From Cordylochernes scorpioides (Eukaryota > Arthropoda > Arachnida > Pseudoscorpiones > Chernetidae): a DNA stretch of 64,000 nucleotides. The notes under the pieces are model-generated. The model searched no databases, had not been told where the DNA came from, and saw only the letters and a list, made by a program, of their open reading frames with translations. Positions 22,131-33,212 of the stretch are shown one piece after another (position 1 is the stretch's first letter; every line of letters begins with the position of its first letter). Location: the NCBI GenBank assembly GCA_030710605.1, contig CP092879.1, positions 47,799,946 through 47,863,945 of the forward strand. Reading direction: 5' to 3'. The position numbers and the translations under genes were made by a program.

Positions 22131-22502
22131 TTGGTTTTGCATGAATTTGTCAAAACCGATTTTATCGCTCATTATTTATCACTACTTAAAAGTTTTTTAC
22201 TGTGGTGATAAATATGATGCATTGTGTTCTAATGTATATTCAAAGGGAGAGATGCCACTTTTGGTATATGAATACAATCCAACACTTTATAGATGGAAAA
22301 TTTTCCGAGAGGAAATTGATCCATAGAAGTATTGGGCGCCTCTCCCGTCAAAATAAACTCCAAAATAGATGGCGTCAGGTTTTGACGTTTATTTTGACGG
22401 GAGAGACGCCCTATGCTTCTATGGACCAACACTTTATGTTGTATTTTTGCGTTAAAATCGGTTCCTGGATAAGTTTTAGCCAATTCAGACAAAAAATTCC
22501 AA

Positions 22503-22546
22503 CCTGTATACCATGGTTTTGGGCTTTTGCCCTCATCAGTACAGGG
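22503..22546 (-). ncRNA. Hammerhead ribozyme, one core change from consensus
   Basis: On the minus strand: CCTGTA, CTGATGA, GGGC-aaaa-GCCC, then AAAA where GAAA is expected, ACC-at-GGT, A, TACAGG. Stem I (CCTGTA/TACAGG) and stem II pair perfectly. Stem III has three pairs and a two-base loop, the minimal form known from hammerheads of Penelope-like elements and animal retrozymes. Predicted cleavage is between 22509 and 22508, after GTA. The G-to-A change hits the catalytic G12, so this copy should be slow or dead. The fold is otherwise textbook type I. Confidence 0.75.
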
Positions 22547-22618
22547 GGAGCTTCGATTTCATAAAATTATACGAAAAGAGTTTTGAAGTAAGTCAAATTT
22601 TATGAAATTGAAGCTGCT

Positions 22619-22661
22619 CCTGAACTAATGAGGGTCAAAGGCCGAAACCATGGTATACAGT
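22619..22661 (+). ncRNA. Hammerhead ribozyme copy, decayed stem II
   Basis: CCTGAA, CTAATGA, GGGTCAAAGGCC, GAAA, ACC-at-GGT, A, TACAG. The GAAA box, stem III and cleavage triplet are intact. Stem II has mismatches and stem I one. It is preceded by tgaaattgaagctg, the same upstream flank as at 10666. Confidence 0.6.
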
Positions 22662-22679
22662 GATGTACATAGTTGTTTA

Positions 22680-22870
22680 ATTATTTTGCATAATTCCTAT
22701 TCCAGAATCACTTTATTAGGTACCGCTCAAAAGGAACAACCTAGTTTATGATATTTGCAACAATGAATGTGAAGGTTATTCACATATTAAACTTAGCGTT
22801 AATGCAGTATTCGATCCCGGTTCATGACTGTCGGGATTCGAGGGTGTTACCCACTCGTCCACTTATATGT
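22680..22870 (-). mobile_element. tRNA-derived SINE
   Basis: On the minus strand an A-box-like ggacgagtgggtaacac and a B-box-like ccgggatcgaatac are spaced as in a tRNA promoter. The body ends in gagcggtacctaataaag. The body and tail match 56745-56910. It would be transcribed by RNA polymerase III and mobilised by a LINE; both are family knowledge. Confidence 0.65.
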
Positions 22871-22969
22871 TTGCATAATATTTAATTTATATATTAATCT
22901 CATAACTTAGTCTGTGAAAATAAAAATATTGGACTGATGACCAAACGAACAGTAAATAGATGGCTTAAT

Positions 22970-23125
22970 CAAAATTCGAAACTATTTTAAACGCGGAAGA
23001 TTCTTTTTGAAATTAAACAATTTCTACTGACCTTACTGCAATGGAAAAATTAAAGGGAGGGCCTGGCTCATCAGTGGTGAACCCTCCCAGTTTAAAATAG
23101 TTTCGAATTTTGATAACAGATGGCG
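22970..23125 (+). repeat. GC-rich core foldback repeat, shortened copy
   Basis: Left arm ttcgaaactattttaaacgc, then the core up to accctccc, then directly the right arm ttaaaatagtttcgaa. The half of the core containing ggtttcgcc is deleted. It is followed by gatggcgcgctggtgcatca, as in other copies. Confidence 0.75.
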
Positions 23126-23264
23126 CGCTGGTGCATCATATTATAGATAGCTTAATGTTATATAGTTAAGATATATAATTAATTGTGATGGTTATGTAAT
23201 TTTGATCTTCATTAAATAAAATATATACATTTTAAATGTGTTTTAAACTTTAATAACAAGTACT

Positions 23265-23400
23265 AAATATATAGGTTGGAATTTTTGTCTGAATTTTCCA
23301 TAACTGGTTCTGTAGCTCATTCTTCATAACCATCTTGATGTTTTCAATGGGGTTATAAACACAATGCATTGTTCTTTAGAGAAATGCCTTTTTGATGCAT
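23265..23400 (+). repeat. Hammerhead-family repeat starting at the cleavage site
   Basis: The homology to the 22.4-22.5 kb sequence begins with taggttggaatttttgtctg, the bases just 3' of the predicted ribozyme cleavage position. The ribozyme core itself is absent. See the matching finding. Confidence 0.5.
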
Positions 23401-23484
23401 AAATATGTCTAATATGTGTTACTTTGAACCTAAGGCCAAAAATAACGTTCGACCTATAATAAAGAAATGAAACTATTAAAGGCA

Positions 23485-23800
23485 TGAATGTTTCTTTTCA
23501 AATATAACACACATCCTATTCATATAAAAGGAAAGGATTTAAAAGCACGAATGTTTCTTTCATAAATAATACAAACTTCTATTGCCCTTACTGCGATGAA
23601 AAAATATATATTGGGAGGGCTTGGCTCATCAGTGGTGAACCCTCCCAGCGGTTTCGCCAATTTAATCCACCAGACCGCTTCTCAGAGCTCTAATACTTTA
23701 TTGGACGATTCTGTTATATACGCAGCACTGAAGGGAGAAATCTCAGAAATGGTTTCCAAGAAAACTATGGACATAAGCTTATAGGACAGTAGAATACATT
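23485..23800 (+). repeat. GC-rich core repeat, long variant
   Basis: Contains cttactgcgatg, the ggctcatcagtggtgaa core, and a long right flank with ttggacgattctg and agcttataggacagtag. This flank is shared with 15700-15960 on the other strand. Confidence 0.75.
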
Positions 23801-23940
23801 CAAAGTTGTGTTAATTTACACATCCTATTGTCTTTAACTGTTATTAAAAGGACAGTATGTTCGTATACTGTACGAACGCAACATCTACTGCGTGTTGTTT
23901 CAAGAAGCAATACAACTCCACACTCTTTTCGCCAACTCCA

Positions 23941-24328
23941 CCATTTCCGGTCCCAAGCCCGGCTGTAAAAGGAGGAGGGGGAGCAGTAACAAGCTCGTTA
24001 AAAAACCTGGGTTCAGTTGGCCCGACTTATAGCACCCTGTAAGGGCTCCTAATCCATGGATACAGGATAATCACCAGCATCTGTTCTCCATGTTAGGATC
24101 GGCTGCACAAGGCGTCTGTTCCTCATGTTAGAGGCGGCCATTTAATACCAGGTCAAAGTCCAAGTTACACCTCTCTGTAGGTGACCTCGGGGAAATACTG
24201 GATAAAACCAGCGCTTTAACGTAACTGGCATATAACCTATTTGGAGTCGTGCATAACTTCTTTATGAGCACGACCTCCAAGATCTTGTCTAATTTAGACT
24301 AATAAAAGGATAAGTAAAAAAAAAATAT
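23941..24328 (+). mobile_element. Chimeric non-autonomous retroelement
   Basis: The 5' part (ccggtcccaagcccggctgt, and later ccatgttaggatcggctgc with gcgtctgtt) resembles the 5' part of the gypsy-resident insert 44493-45144. The 3' tail (ctccaagatcttgtctaatt, then gactaataaaaggataag and oligo-A) instead matches the LINE fragment end near 56385-56430. No open frame spans it. Confidence 0.55.
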
Positions 24329-24521
24329 TTTCGCAAACAGCAATGTCGAACATGTTGAGACGAGCCATGCGGAAGTTCATGAGATAATGCTACCCGGATT
24401 TTAGCAAGCCGTAAATAGAGGATATAGGACAGGATACAGATTTCCTGTTGAAGTGGATCCATACATGCTGATTGGTAGCATGGAGAGGAGTAGTCTTGGA
24501 ATGGCATCAAATTTTATTACA

Positions 24522-24722
24522 CTCATGGACAAAACTCAATGAAGTTGTACCTTTCAGCATGTATATCAGGATTCAGACAATAACTCTGAAATATATTACA
24601 GTGACCTTTATTGAAGACACATGCGATAACCTAGGGTGAACAAAAATGCCTCTGTTTCCTTTAAAAAAAAAAAAAAGAAAGACGTCAGGCTACATCAAAA
24701 ACTTAAGTTTTTTCATGAGTAT
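24522..24722 (-). mobile_element. MITE family M, most complete copy
   Basis: About 200 bp between cactcatggacaaaact and aagttttttcatgagt, which are inverted. Inside are the conserved atgtatatcaggatt and an oligo-A tract. Non-coding. Confidence 0.8.
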
Positions 24723-24911
24723 GTTTCTTGCCGAAATATCCTCAATATAAAGATCTGTCCATTGCACAAGCTGTCTTCCATTATCTAACAATGATGTTCA
24801 TTTTCTATCTTTCTATATTAGTTTCTGTTCATTCCAATTGAATAGGTTTCCAAAAATTCAAAAAAAATCTCAGAAATCGCCTACCAAATTTATTGTTGAA
24901 ATAATTTTTGA

Positions 24912-24975
24912 TATACAGTTGAACTTCCCTGTAATGGACACCTAATTGCATAGCCAAAGTAACCTTTAAGGAGAG
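24912..24975 (+). mobile_element. Pogo/Tigger-like terminal fragment
   Basis: tacagttgaacttccctgta followed by atggacacc resembles pogo/Tigger-type ends. It is related in style to the MITEs at 54954 and 57505. No second end was found. Confidence 0.35.
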
Positions 24976-25150
24976 TTTTTATAAAGTTTGAAGAGTTTTC
25001 AAAATAGGACGCTCTGCTCTCCAGAACCTGGGTTATAAATCTCTCTCTCTAACGCCAGCTACTTCATCGACCTGCCCACTCTGTGGGAAATAACTCTCGC
25101 AGTCCATCGGTGGCGGAGTCTTTCCCGCGGTAGGCGCCACCAATGAAGAC

Positions 25151-25154
<4 letters not shown>

Positions 25155-25208
<54 letters not shown>
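25155..25208. repeat. (AT)n microsatellite
   Basis: About 25 AT repeats directly abut the solo LTR that follows. Another occupies about 55126-55150. Confidence 0.95.
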
Positions 25209-25211
<3 letters not shown>

Positions 25212-25732
25212 CGCGTGTTTACCCTCTGGTTCTTTGCGACAACGCCGCTTCTTCCTTCGTGGATCACCTGCTTAGGCTCCCGTTGCTCTTCCCCGCGGCT
25301 TTTCCCCGCAGGCCACCCAAAGACTTCCTGAGTTCCACCTCTCCTGTGGAAACTCCCTTCTTCTGGCAGTATCTCTCGGCCTTACCACTGGTGGGGGGAC
25401 ACGAGAGACTTACCAGAAGAGTAGTAGCAGCAGCAGCAGTAGCCCGGTGACGATGGCAGTGGCGGTAGTAACGACAGGAGGCGGCACGGAGACTTGAAGC
25501 ACTTTCTTTATTGTCATCTATTACTAAACATTACATATAAATAAAATAACAGACAATGTGTATTTACATGACCCTACATCCTGGGGCCAACACAAAAGCG
25601 TATTTACAGCCAACCTCCCCAGGAAACGGGACCACAGCAGTCGGCGACTCCCACATCGGCCAGCAAGGGAATCCGGCGAAAGCGCCATCTATTGGCGGAG
25701 GTTGCAACCGTTTAGAGGCCTTACACGTAACA
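25209..25732 (+). mobile_element. Solo LTR
   Basis: A 524-bp GC-richer block starts tgtcgcgtgtttacc and ends cttacacgtaaca, with ATAT on both sides, as for a 4-bp gypsy-type duplication. The left duplication merges with the AT microsatellite, so it is weak. An AATAAA lies near 25545. No internal retroviral frame is present. Confidence 0.6.
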
Positions 25733-25739
25733 ATATTTA

Positions 25740-26187
25740 TAATACAATGTAAAACGACATTTTAAATACTATCCCGCATGTGTTTCCTTCCAACGAAAAA
25801 TATAAATTCATTTCAAGGAGAAATAACGATTATTTCTAACCTTTTGGATCAGGTATGAAAGGGTGAATTGTGAAGAGTAATGATAAAAGGAAAAATAAAA
25901 GTGTCCAGGGATGGGAATATATGGGTATATTTTTATCAATTATTTATATTTATATCTCTATTTAAACATATATTTATCATTATATAATCTTATTTATTCA
26001 CATTTATATTTATTCTGTATTTAACCTTATATAATCTTATATGGACATTGTTATAAATCAGTTTCAATCTCTCTCTCTTTTCAAAATAAATATTAGAAGT
26101 GTTTACTAAATTCAAGTTTTTAATAGATTTTTTTAAATATTTTATTCAATCATTCAAAAAGAACTTATGTAAATTACTCATTATTAA
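25740..26187. other. Gene-free AT-rich stretch
   Basis: Only very AT-rich sequence with short tat-rich repeats. No features. Confidence 0.5.
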
Positions 26188-26189
26188 TA

Positions 26190-26587
26190 CAGGGTGATCC
26201 AAAAGTCCCGCACAACTTTAAAAATTAATAACTCCGCGAATATTCGCGCTAGAGCAATGCGGTAAACACCAGTGTGTTTAGGATGCAATGGGATTTTTTA
26301 TGGCAAATAATGTAAAATTCGAAATTGATTTTAGTTATAATTTTATTCGCCAGATGGCGCTCTACCAGAATCAGAGATTCAGCGGCCAAATTGTTTGATA
26401 AATTGAAAAATATAACTGATCGACACGTATTTTTCCTTTTTGAATACCAGGAAAGAACCCTAATAATATCAAATAACAAATTAATAAAACACCACTTCGC
26501 CAAAAGTATGAAGAATTGGTTAACGATTTTCAAATATAATCAGAGATATGTAAAATAGGTAAATGCAAATTAAAACATGTAGCAAAA
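26190..26587 (+). repeat. Left terminal inverted repeat, 398 bp
   Basis: Begins cagggtgatccaaaag and ends at tgtagcaaaa. It matches 37224-37620 in inverse orientation. The apparent minus-strand 94-codon frame is mirrored in the other copy, but stops in sister frames and lack of motifs argue against a gene. Confidence 0.8.
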
Positions 26588-26719
26588 AGAAAATTGATAT
26601 TTTAGATACGGGTTGTTTTCGAAGATAATAAATTTCTAATATTTTTAATTCAACTCTCACTCAGTATCGATTATATTTATTTTAATTCATTTGAAAAATA
26701 TGTATCTATCTCTGATAAT

Positions 26720-27559
26720 TTATTTTACTCTGGAATGCCGTTGTTGTTGTCGTGTCCAATAAAGACCTTCAGATGTACCATGCATCTCCATCACATCAGC
26801 AGCAATGTCCACTATCTTCGGTGTGTAAAGCTGCTGCTCTGGGTCTATGTCAAATTTCTGCAAGGCTGCGGCCATTGCTGGGCATGAGAATATGTGGGTA
26901 GGTGTAAGTTCCACACCAGGACAATTGTTGCATGCCCTATAGGTTCTTGTGCCATCTGGATGTATTGTCATTCCTTTATAGTGTTTTGTTCTAAGTCTTG
27001 TTATAGTTTTTGTCATTTTTCTCTCAAAGTTTATTTTGCATTTTGATCTTTTCTTATTTTTTTGTTTAATTATCTTGTATTCTGACAAAGAATCAGCGTC
27101 AAATAATGACATTTGTTCTTTCCTTTGGCTCAACCTTCTGGCTTCCTTTGCCAATTCAAATGCCATTTCATTACCCTCGATCCCAGCATGGGCAGGGATC
27201 CAATGTAGAATGCAGTTATTCTCCAATGGTTCCAGTTGGGTAAGTAACGAGTGTATTTTCTGTGTGATTTTAGTATTGCCCTTCTGAATTGCTTCTAGAG
27301 CGGATATGGAGTCGCTATATATTAAAATTCCTTCTGCTTGATGCAGGGATGGTTGGTTAAGGCATACATCAAGGGCTTTCCAGATATCTGTCAGTTCACA
27401 AGTGAAGTTTGACGAAATCTGTCCTGCTTCTTCTTTGATTTTGATGTTCGTTTCATCTTGCAGTATTATGTTAATTCCGGCCCCTCCATTACTCAGGGTA
27501 AGGTCTGAAGATCCATCTGTTTTAGCTGTTAAAGGGGGTCGCCTAGCATTTTTAATCAA
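26720..27559 (-). CDS. LINE-A copy 2: RNase H and C-terminal domain
   Basis: An intact 279-codon frame, 5'-truncated relative to the LINE. The RNase H residues are visible: KTDGSSD, CELTDIW, IYSDSIS and the WIPAHAGIEGNE block. A C-terminal Cys/His segment follows, CNNCPGVELTPTHIFSCP. It is the same family as 7216-10665 and 33213-35706. It abuts the oppositely oriented LINE-B at about 27527, so the first 10 or so codons are foreign. Confidence 0.85.
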   Translation of the reverse strand: MIKNARRPPLTAKTDGSSDLTLSNGGAGINIILQDETNIKIKEEAGQISSNFTCELTDIWKALDVCLNQPSLHQAEGILIYSDSISALEAIQKGNTKITQKIHSLLTQLEPLENNCILHWIPAHAGIEGNEMAFELAKEARRLSQRKEQMSLFDADSLSEYKIIKQKNKKRSKCKINFERKMTKTITRLRTKHYKGMTIHPDGTRTYRACNNCPGVELTPTHIFSCPAMAAALQKFDIDPEQQLYTPKIVDIAADVMEMHGTSEGLYWTRQQQRHSRVK

Positions 27560-30500
27560 TAATTTGTACTATGAGGATATAGCCGTTAATATTCCAAACA
27601 CATTAGACCTCGAAACCCAAGGTATCAAAGTCTACCTCAATCAAAACAAAGCCATTAACATATACAATATGTATCACCCTCCAAACAATACATTTATTGA
27701 CGATGGAACAATGGCTCAATTTCTTACAGACAACACTATTATTTTAGGTGACCTTAATGCCAAACATCAACTATGGGGATGTTCAACGCCAAACCCAAGA
27801 GGCAAAATACTATCAAACATATTTGACGACAATGCCTTCTCATGTGCTTAAATGATGGGAATCCTACCCATCATTCCTACAAGCTATAATACTGCGCAAG
27901 CCCTTGATATAAGTTTTTACTATCCTGACATTTTCCACAAATGCAAATAGCAAATATTAAAAGGTTTTGAAAGTGATCATTTTCCTAATTTGATAGAAAT
28001 TAGCACCAAGACCAAAACTAGCTCAATTAAGAAAAAATATGGAACTTCAAAAAGGCTAATATGATATCTTTCGAAAACACCATTATTAAAGCAGCTAAAG
28101 TTTCAATACCAAGAGGTTATATTAAGAAATGGATTCAAATTATACACACCAGGCAAAAAATATTCAAACACTTATAACTAAAAGAAATGAACTACAAAAA
28201 AGTGCACCCAAAACCAAACAAATTGTAGAACTAAACTGAACATTGTGATTGCAAAAATAAAAAGATTATACGTAAATGTGAAAAGGGAAAAATGGAAACA
28301 AACTTGTGAAAACCTGAACCCAAGAAACCCAAATACAAAACTTTGGAATTTGGCAAAACAAATTGGCAGAGTCCAGCCACAAACTTAAAACACAAATATG
28401 ATTGAGAATACAGATGGTACACCAGCAACTAATGACAAAATTGCTGCCAATCTTTTAGGTAATTCATATCAAATAAGTAGTAAAATAAAGGTTGAAAAAA
28501 GACCCGAAAGATTATTCATGACTGTAAAAATGTCACCAGCACTCATAATAATTTCCATGAAAAAAATCAATATGAAAGAGCTAGCTTATGCATTAGAAAA
28601 CACTGACCTAAACAAGACTCCTGGGCCAGATGGAATCCATGGCCGAATGATATCAAACTTGGGCAAAATTGGCAAAGAAAGACTTCTTAATATTTTCAAT
28701 AACTCCTGGAAAACTGGAAAATTGCCTCAAGACTGTAAAAATGCAACAATAATTCCCATTAAAAAAACTTGACAAATCTGCTGATGACCCAAAAAACTAC
28801 CGACCTATCTCCCTCACAAATATTTGCTGCAAATTAATGGCAAAAAATTATATTCAGACGACTCACCTACCACCCCGACACAAGAAATCTCTTACCAGAA
28901 GAACAATATGGATTTAGGAAAGGACATGGGACAATAGTCCAACTCTTATTTTTCACACAAAAGGTAAAAAATGCACAAAACAAAAAGCCAACTAACCACA
29001 CCCTAGCTGCTTTTTAGACCTTACACAAGCTTTTGATAAGGGGTATGGAAAAACAAGTTAATTACAAAATTATACAAACATTTCAAAATTGATGGAAAAG
29101 CTATCACTTGGATAAATGATTCCCTTAAAAATATATACATCAGGGTCAAATATAATGGCACTCTATCTACAACCTTCAAATTGTACCAAGGATTACCACA
29201 AGGATCAGTCTTTAGCCCAACTCTCTTCACCCTATTTATTGCAGGCATAGAAGACAAATTTTCACATAAAACCAATATTGGACTTTTCGCTGATGACATT
29301 ATTCTATGGAGCAGCAACACTAACTGGAAAAAAGCTGAAAGAGATTTGAACAAGACTATTCTCCACCTAGAAAAATTTGATAATAAACATAAATTAGAAT
29401 TTAACCCCCAAAAATCTGAAACCTGTCTTTTTACTACCGATAAGAAACTATACAAAATAAGACCAAATATTATTCTGAAAGAACAACAATTGCAATATAA
29501 TAAACATCCTAAATATCTCGGCTACACCCTGGATCCAGAAATTAACTCCAGTAAACATATTGAAGGAGTTGTTAGAAAAGGAAGAGACCGACTAAAAATC
29601 TTGAAATATATTTCAGGAAGAGTGGAGAGCTGAAGCATCAACACTAAAATTAACTTACACATCTCTAATGAGACCTATCTTGGAATATGGATATCAAATC
29701 TATGGTACAGCATCTGAAACAAATCTAAAAACACTGGAAAGGATACAACTAAATTCACCTAGAATTATTACAGGTTTTCGAAATACCTGCCCTAATAATA
29801 TTGTACTTTGCGAGGCAGACATTATGCCCTTAAAGGATAGAATAAGCTACAATCTGCCAAAATATAAAAAAAATCAAGAGTTATGAAAATAAACACAGAA
29901 CTTTCAATTACATACTTATTTGGGAACCCAATATAAGACTCAAAGAAGAAGGCCCTCTCCACCTGGCCAAAAGAAATGGATTTTTAAAATATAAAGTGGA
30001 AAAATATTATTTAGCTGAAAAAATATCTACATGCGAACCACTAACAAAATGTTATTTTTAATGCCACTTTAAACAAACAATACCAAAATCCATAATACTT
30101 AAAACAATTATCATTAGAAATAATTAATAAAATTCCTAAAAATGCAATAACTATCTATACCGATGGTAGCAGAGACGAGTTGGGACACACTGGCAGTGGC
30201 TCTCTCATTAAACCCACAAATGGCAATGAGAAAATGAACAGAAGAAACCCAGATTTTTGCTCAATCTTCAGATCAGAACTTATAGCCATCTATGAAGTCT
30301 TAAGATCCATCAGAAATACTAAACATCATGATATATGGATTCTTACTCATAGTAGAAGTGCCATACAACACTTGAGTCACACAGGGGAACTTAGAGACTA
30401 AGTAAGCAGGAACATAATTGGTTATCTCCAAAAACTCTCAATACCTCAAAAATTCACCTTCAATGGATACCCTTACATGTTAGCATTGAAGGCAATGAAG

Positions 30501-30835
30501 CTGCTGATGCGCTAGCGAAAAAAGGCACAAAAGAACCCTTGCTACAGAAAAATAAACTTACTTTTAAAGAAATAGAAATAGTAGCCAAAATAAACAAGAA
30601 CTGGAGGATCCCACCTAAGCACAGTTGGTACACCCTAGAAGCAGATGGCCGCCCAGACCTTTCGGTCCACAAGCCGGCATCCGAAGTATGCCCTTCGCTG
30701 CTATTCTGTTCAACGCATAAGCCAAGTAACGGTATCCAAGCTAGTGCTTGGACATTGTACCTGGAAACACCACCTCCCAGACAACGTGTCTGGAAGGATT
30801 TCTATACCGGTGGCCTTTAATCACAGCAAAATAGG
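27527..30835 (+). pseudogene. LINE-B: jockey-like retrotransposon, decayed
   Basis: Plus-strand blocks in LINE order. The endonuclease part is at 27527-27850 (GGRLAFLINNL, ILGDLNAKHQLWG). Reverse transcriptase is at 28398-29886 (KTPGPDGIHG, LPQGSVFSPTLF, and FADD at about 29287). RNase H is at 30150-30510 (IEGNEAADALAKKG), and a C-terminal part with KLVLGHCTWKHHL runs to about 30800. Several frameshifts and stops break it. It is much more AT-rich than LINE-R1 next to it. It lies head to head with LINE-A copy 2. Confidence 0.8.
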
Positions 30836-33212
30836 AAACTATCTACTGTGTCCAGCAGGGACCGCGGGGAGGCGGCCCCCGGTCGACTCTGTTCACTCAC
30901 AGCTGAGGAAAAGCTCAGCTGCCACGTCGTGGGCTTTCTCAAGAAGCTTGCTGTGATTTCTCAGCAGCTTACTCTCGATCGCGCCCCTCGCCCTCCTTCT
31001 CTCTTCCTGCACACCCACTACCCTTGGACAATCCAAGACGTAGTGGCGTGCATTCACATCCCTTTCTCCATAGACGCAATCAGGGTTTCTCTTAATTTTA
31101 AATCTGTGGAGACTTGGGGAAGACAGCCCATGTTCCGAACTACCCTAATGAGTTTGTGGGACATCACCTTACAGAGGTACTTGGGTGTTGTTACCCCATT
31201 GAATACCTCTCTCCCCTTCACACTGTTCCTCCATCTGTCCAACCATAAGTCCTGGACGTGACCCCTGATCCTCCTATAAACTTCTTTCTTGGTCACTGGG
31301 GTCCTCAGTGATCTACCTCTAAAGCATCCTGCCTTAGCGATCCTGTCTGCGAACTCATTACCTTCGATGAGGCTGTGTCTCTTAAACCAAGGGAGCCCCG
31401 GAGCCCGCGTCATCATCTCCAGCTCCTGGATTATTTGATGCGCGAGTTGCCCTATCTCCAGATTGATAACGACGAGGGCCGACATACAATCTGAATAGAG
31501 GCGGTCCGGGCTGAAGTTCTTTTCGGCACACACTCTGAGGGCTACCCTGATCGCAACCAGCTCGGCTGAAAAGACCAATTCGTCCACTCTGAGTGCTAAA
31601 CCTTCTTGGAAGATCAGCTCTCCATTAGTGTATATCACTACCCCAGCTCCAGTATTGGTTCCAGACTTACTACCATCAGTGAAAACCTCCGTGCCAATCC
31701 CTGTCGGCCCTCTAGGACTCCAATTCCACTTTGGCAACCACTGCGGAGGCTTCCTTGTGTCCCTCTTCGATTCCAGGGCCCCCGCTTAAAGTCCCAAGGC
31801 ATCTTCCCTTTTCTCCCAGATCTTCTGTCTGATGGTCTCCTCCTCTAGTTTCAATCCCAGGGGAATAAGCCCAGCGAGGATCAAAAAGGTCTCACTGCTG
31901 GTAGTGCGATATCCCCCTGTGATTCTGAGTGCCGCTGTCCTCTGCACTCTCTCTAGAGTTGCTGCCACCTTCTGATCTCTGTTTCGGCGCCACCAAGACC
32001 CGAAAGCATATAGCAGGATTGGCTCGACACAGGAGAGGCAGAGGTTCCTAAAAATAGTACCCTCCTTCTCTCCCCCCCTCCCTGTTGAGGGCCAACCAGG
32101 ACAGGCCAGCACAACGCCTCCCTGCCTCTCGCCACCATCTCCTCCGCCTGGTATTGCCAACCCATCTTGTCATCAATGACCACCCCCAGGATGGTCATCC
32201 TATTGACCAACGCTACCCTCCGTCCTTCCATCCGGATAGCCGGCTTGTGTTTCCTTTTAGTTCTTATGTCCCTAGGCTTAAAGATTAGGGCTTTAGTTTT
32301 GGAGACATTGAATTTAAGGCCAGAGTCATGGGCTCAGATCGAGAAAATTTGGAGAGAAGTTTCAACACCCTTCTCAGCCTTCGCTCTCGAAGCAGTCTCA
32401 ATGATGAGGAACTGGTCGTCAGCATAGAGAACCAGCCTGTCTCCCTCATGGAGCTCCTCCTGGAAAACGGTGTTTACCAGGATATTCCACAGAATAGGTC
32501 CGCAGCAAGAGCCCTGGAGGCAACCCCTAGCACAGTTTCTTTCCAACTTCCGCCCACCAAAACTGAGGCTAATCCGTCTATCCCTCAGGAAGTCACGAAT
32601 CAAGCTGCACAAATTATCAGGACAACCCATGTCCATCAAATTTCTCATCAACTTGTTCCAGCTCATGGAGTTGAACGCGCCATAAATGTCCAGGGCCACG
32701 AAAAGAACCCAAGCACCCTTATTTAAGCCCATCTCAACCCCCTCTAACACCTCGTTCAGAGCTGTGGTTGTGGACTTCCCTTCCCTAAAACCACGTTGGA
32801 AAGAGGAAAGGAGCTCATTTCTCTCTAGCCAGTGCTTCAGTCGCTGAGCTAGTAGGCTATCCAGGACCTTACCTAGACACACTAGTAAAGAAAGCGGACG
32901 ATAATCATTAGGAGAATTACCCTTTCTACCAGACTTTTCGAGAAGCACTACTCGGGCAACCTTCCATGCCTCAAGAAATGTACCAGTGTCCAGGCACTTA
33001 TTGAATAACCTGGAAAGAAGCGATGGGTGCATCCTTACCAGGGCTTTCACGACCGTGTTATCGATCCCTTCGGGACCAGAAGATTTCCTTTTCCCGAACT
33101 TGAAAGCCGTCAGTTTCACCTCATTCTCAGAAAAGGGCGGATCCACCAAACCACAAGTGGTCAGAGAGATCTCGTCCTCTGGTTCCTCGTTTCCGAAGTG
33201 CCGATCCAAGTT
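30836..33212 (-). pseudogene. LINE-R1: R1-clade reverse transcriptase and RNase H
   Basis: Reverse transcriptase lies at 33209-32334 (RKSSGPEGIDN, YRPLSLLVCLGK, CLQGSCCGPILWN, and an intact YADD in VLYADDQFLI). The thumb is in overlapping frames 32231-31786. RNase H is at 31737-31054 (VFTDGSKSG, SAELVAIRVAL, YSDCMSAL). A 3' untranslated part reaches about 30836. Endonuclease and Gag are missing, so the copy is 5'-truncated. It is moderately GC-rich and less decayed than LINE-A and LINE-B. It interrupts LINE-A copy 3 at 33213. Its 3' tail does not match the gag-only elements at 50 kb. Confidence 0.85.

Larger units (their letters stand above)
22075..22560. mobile_element. Foldback element with inverted hammerhead motifs at both ends
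   Basis: A hammerhead-like motif in plus orientation (22086-22130) and one in minus orientation (22503-22546) form the outer arms. A strong inner hairpin lies at about 22320-22430 (tccatagaagtattgggcg against its complement, and cccgtcaaaataaac against gtttattttgacggg). The element is non-coding. A third, plus-strand motif follows at 22619. Confidence 0.65.

Noticed and set aside
26249..26533. 94-codon frame as a gene (and its mirror at 37250-37561)
   Set aside because: It lies wholly inside inverted transposon ends, has no known motif, and sister frames are equally open in places because of composition.
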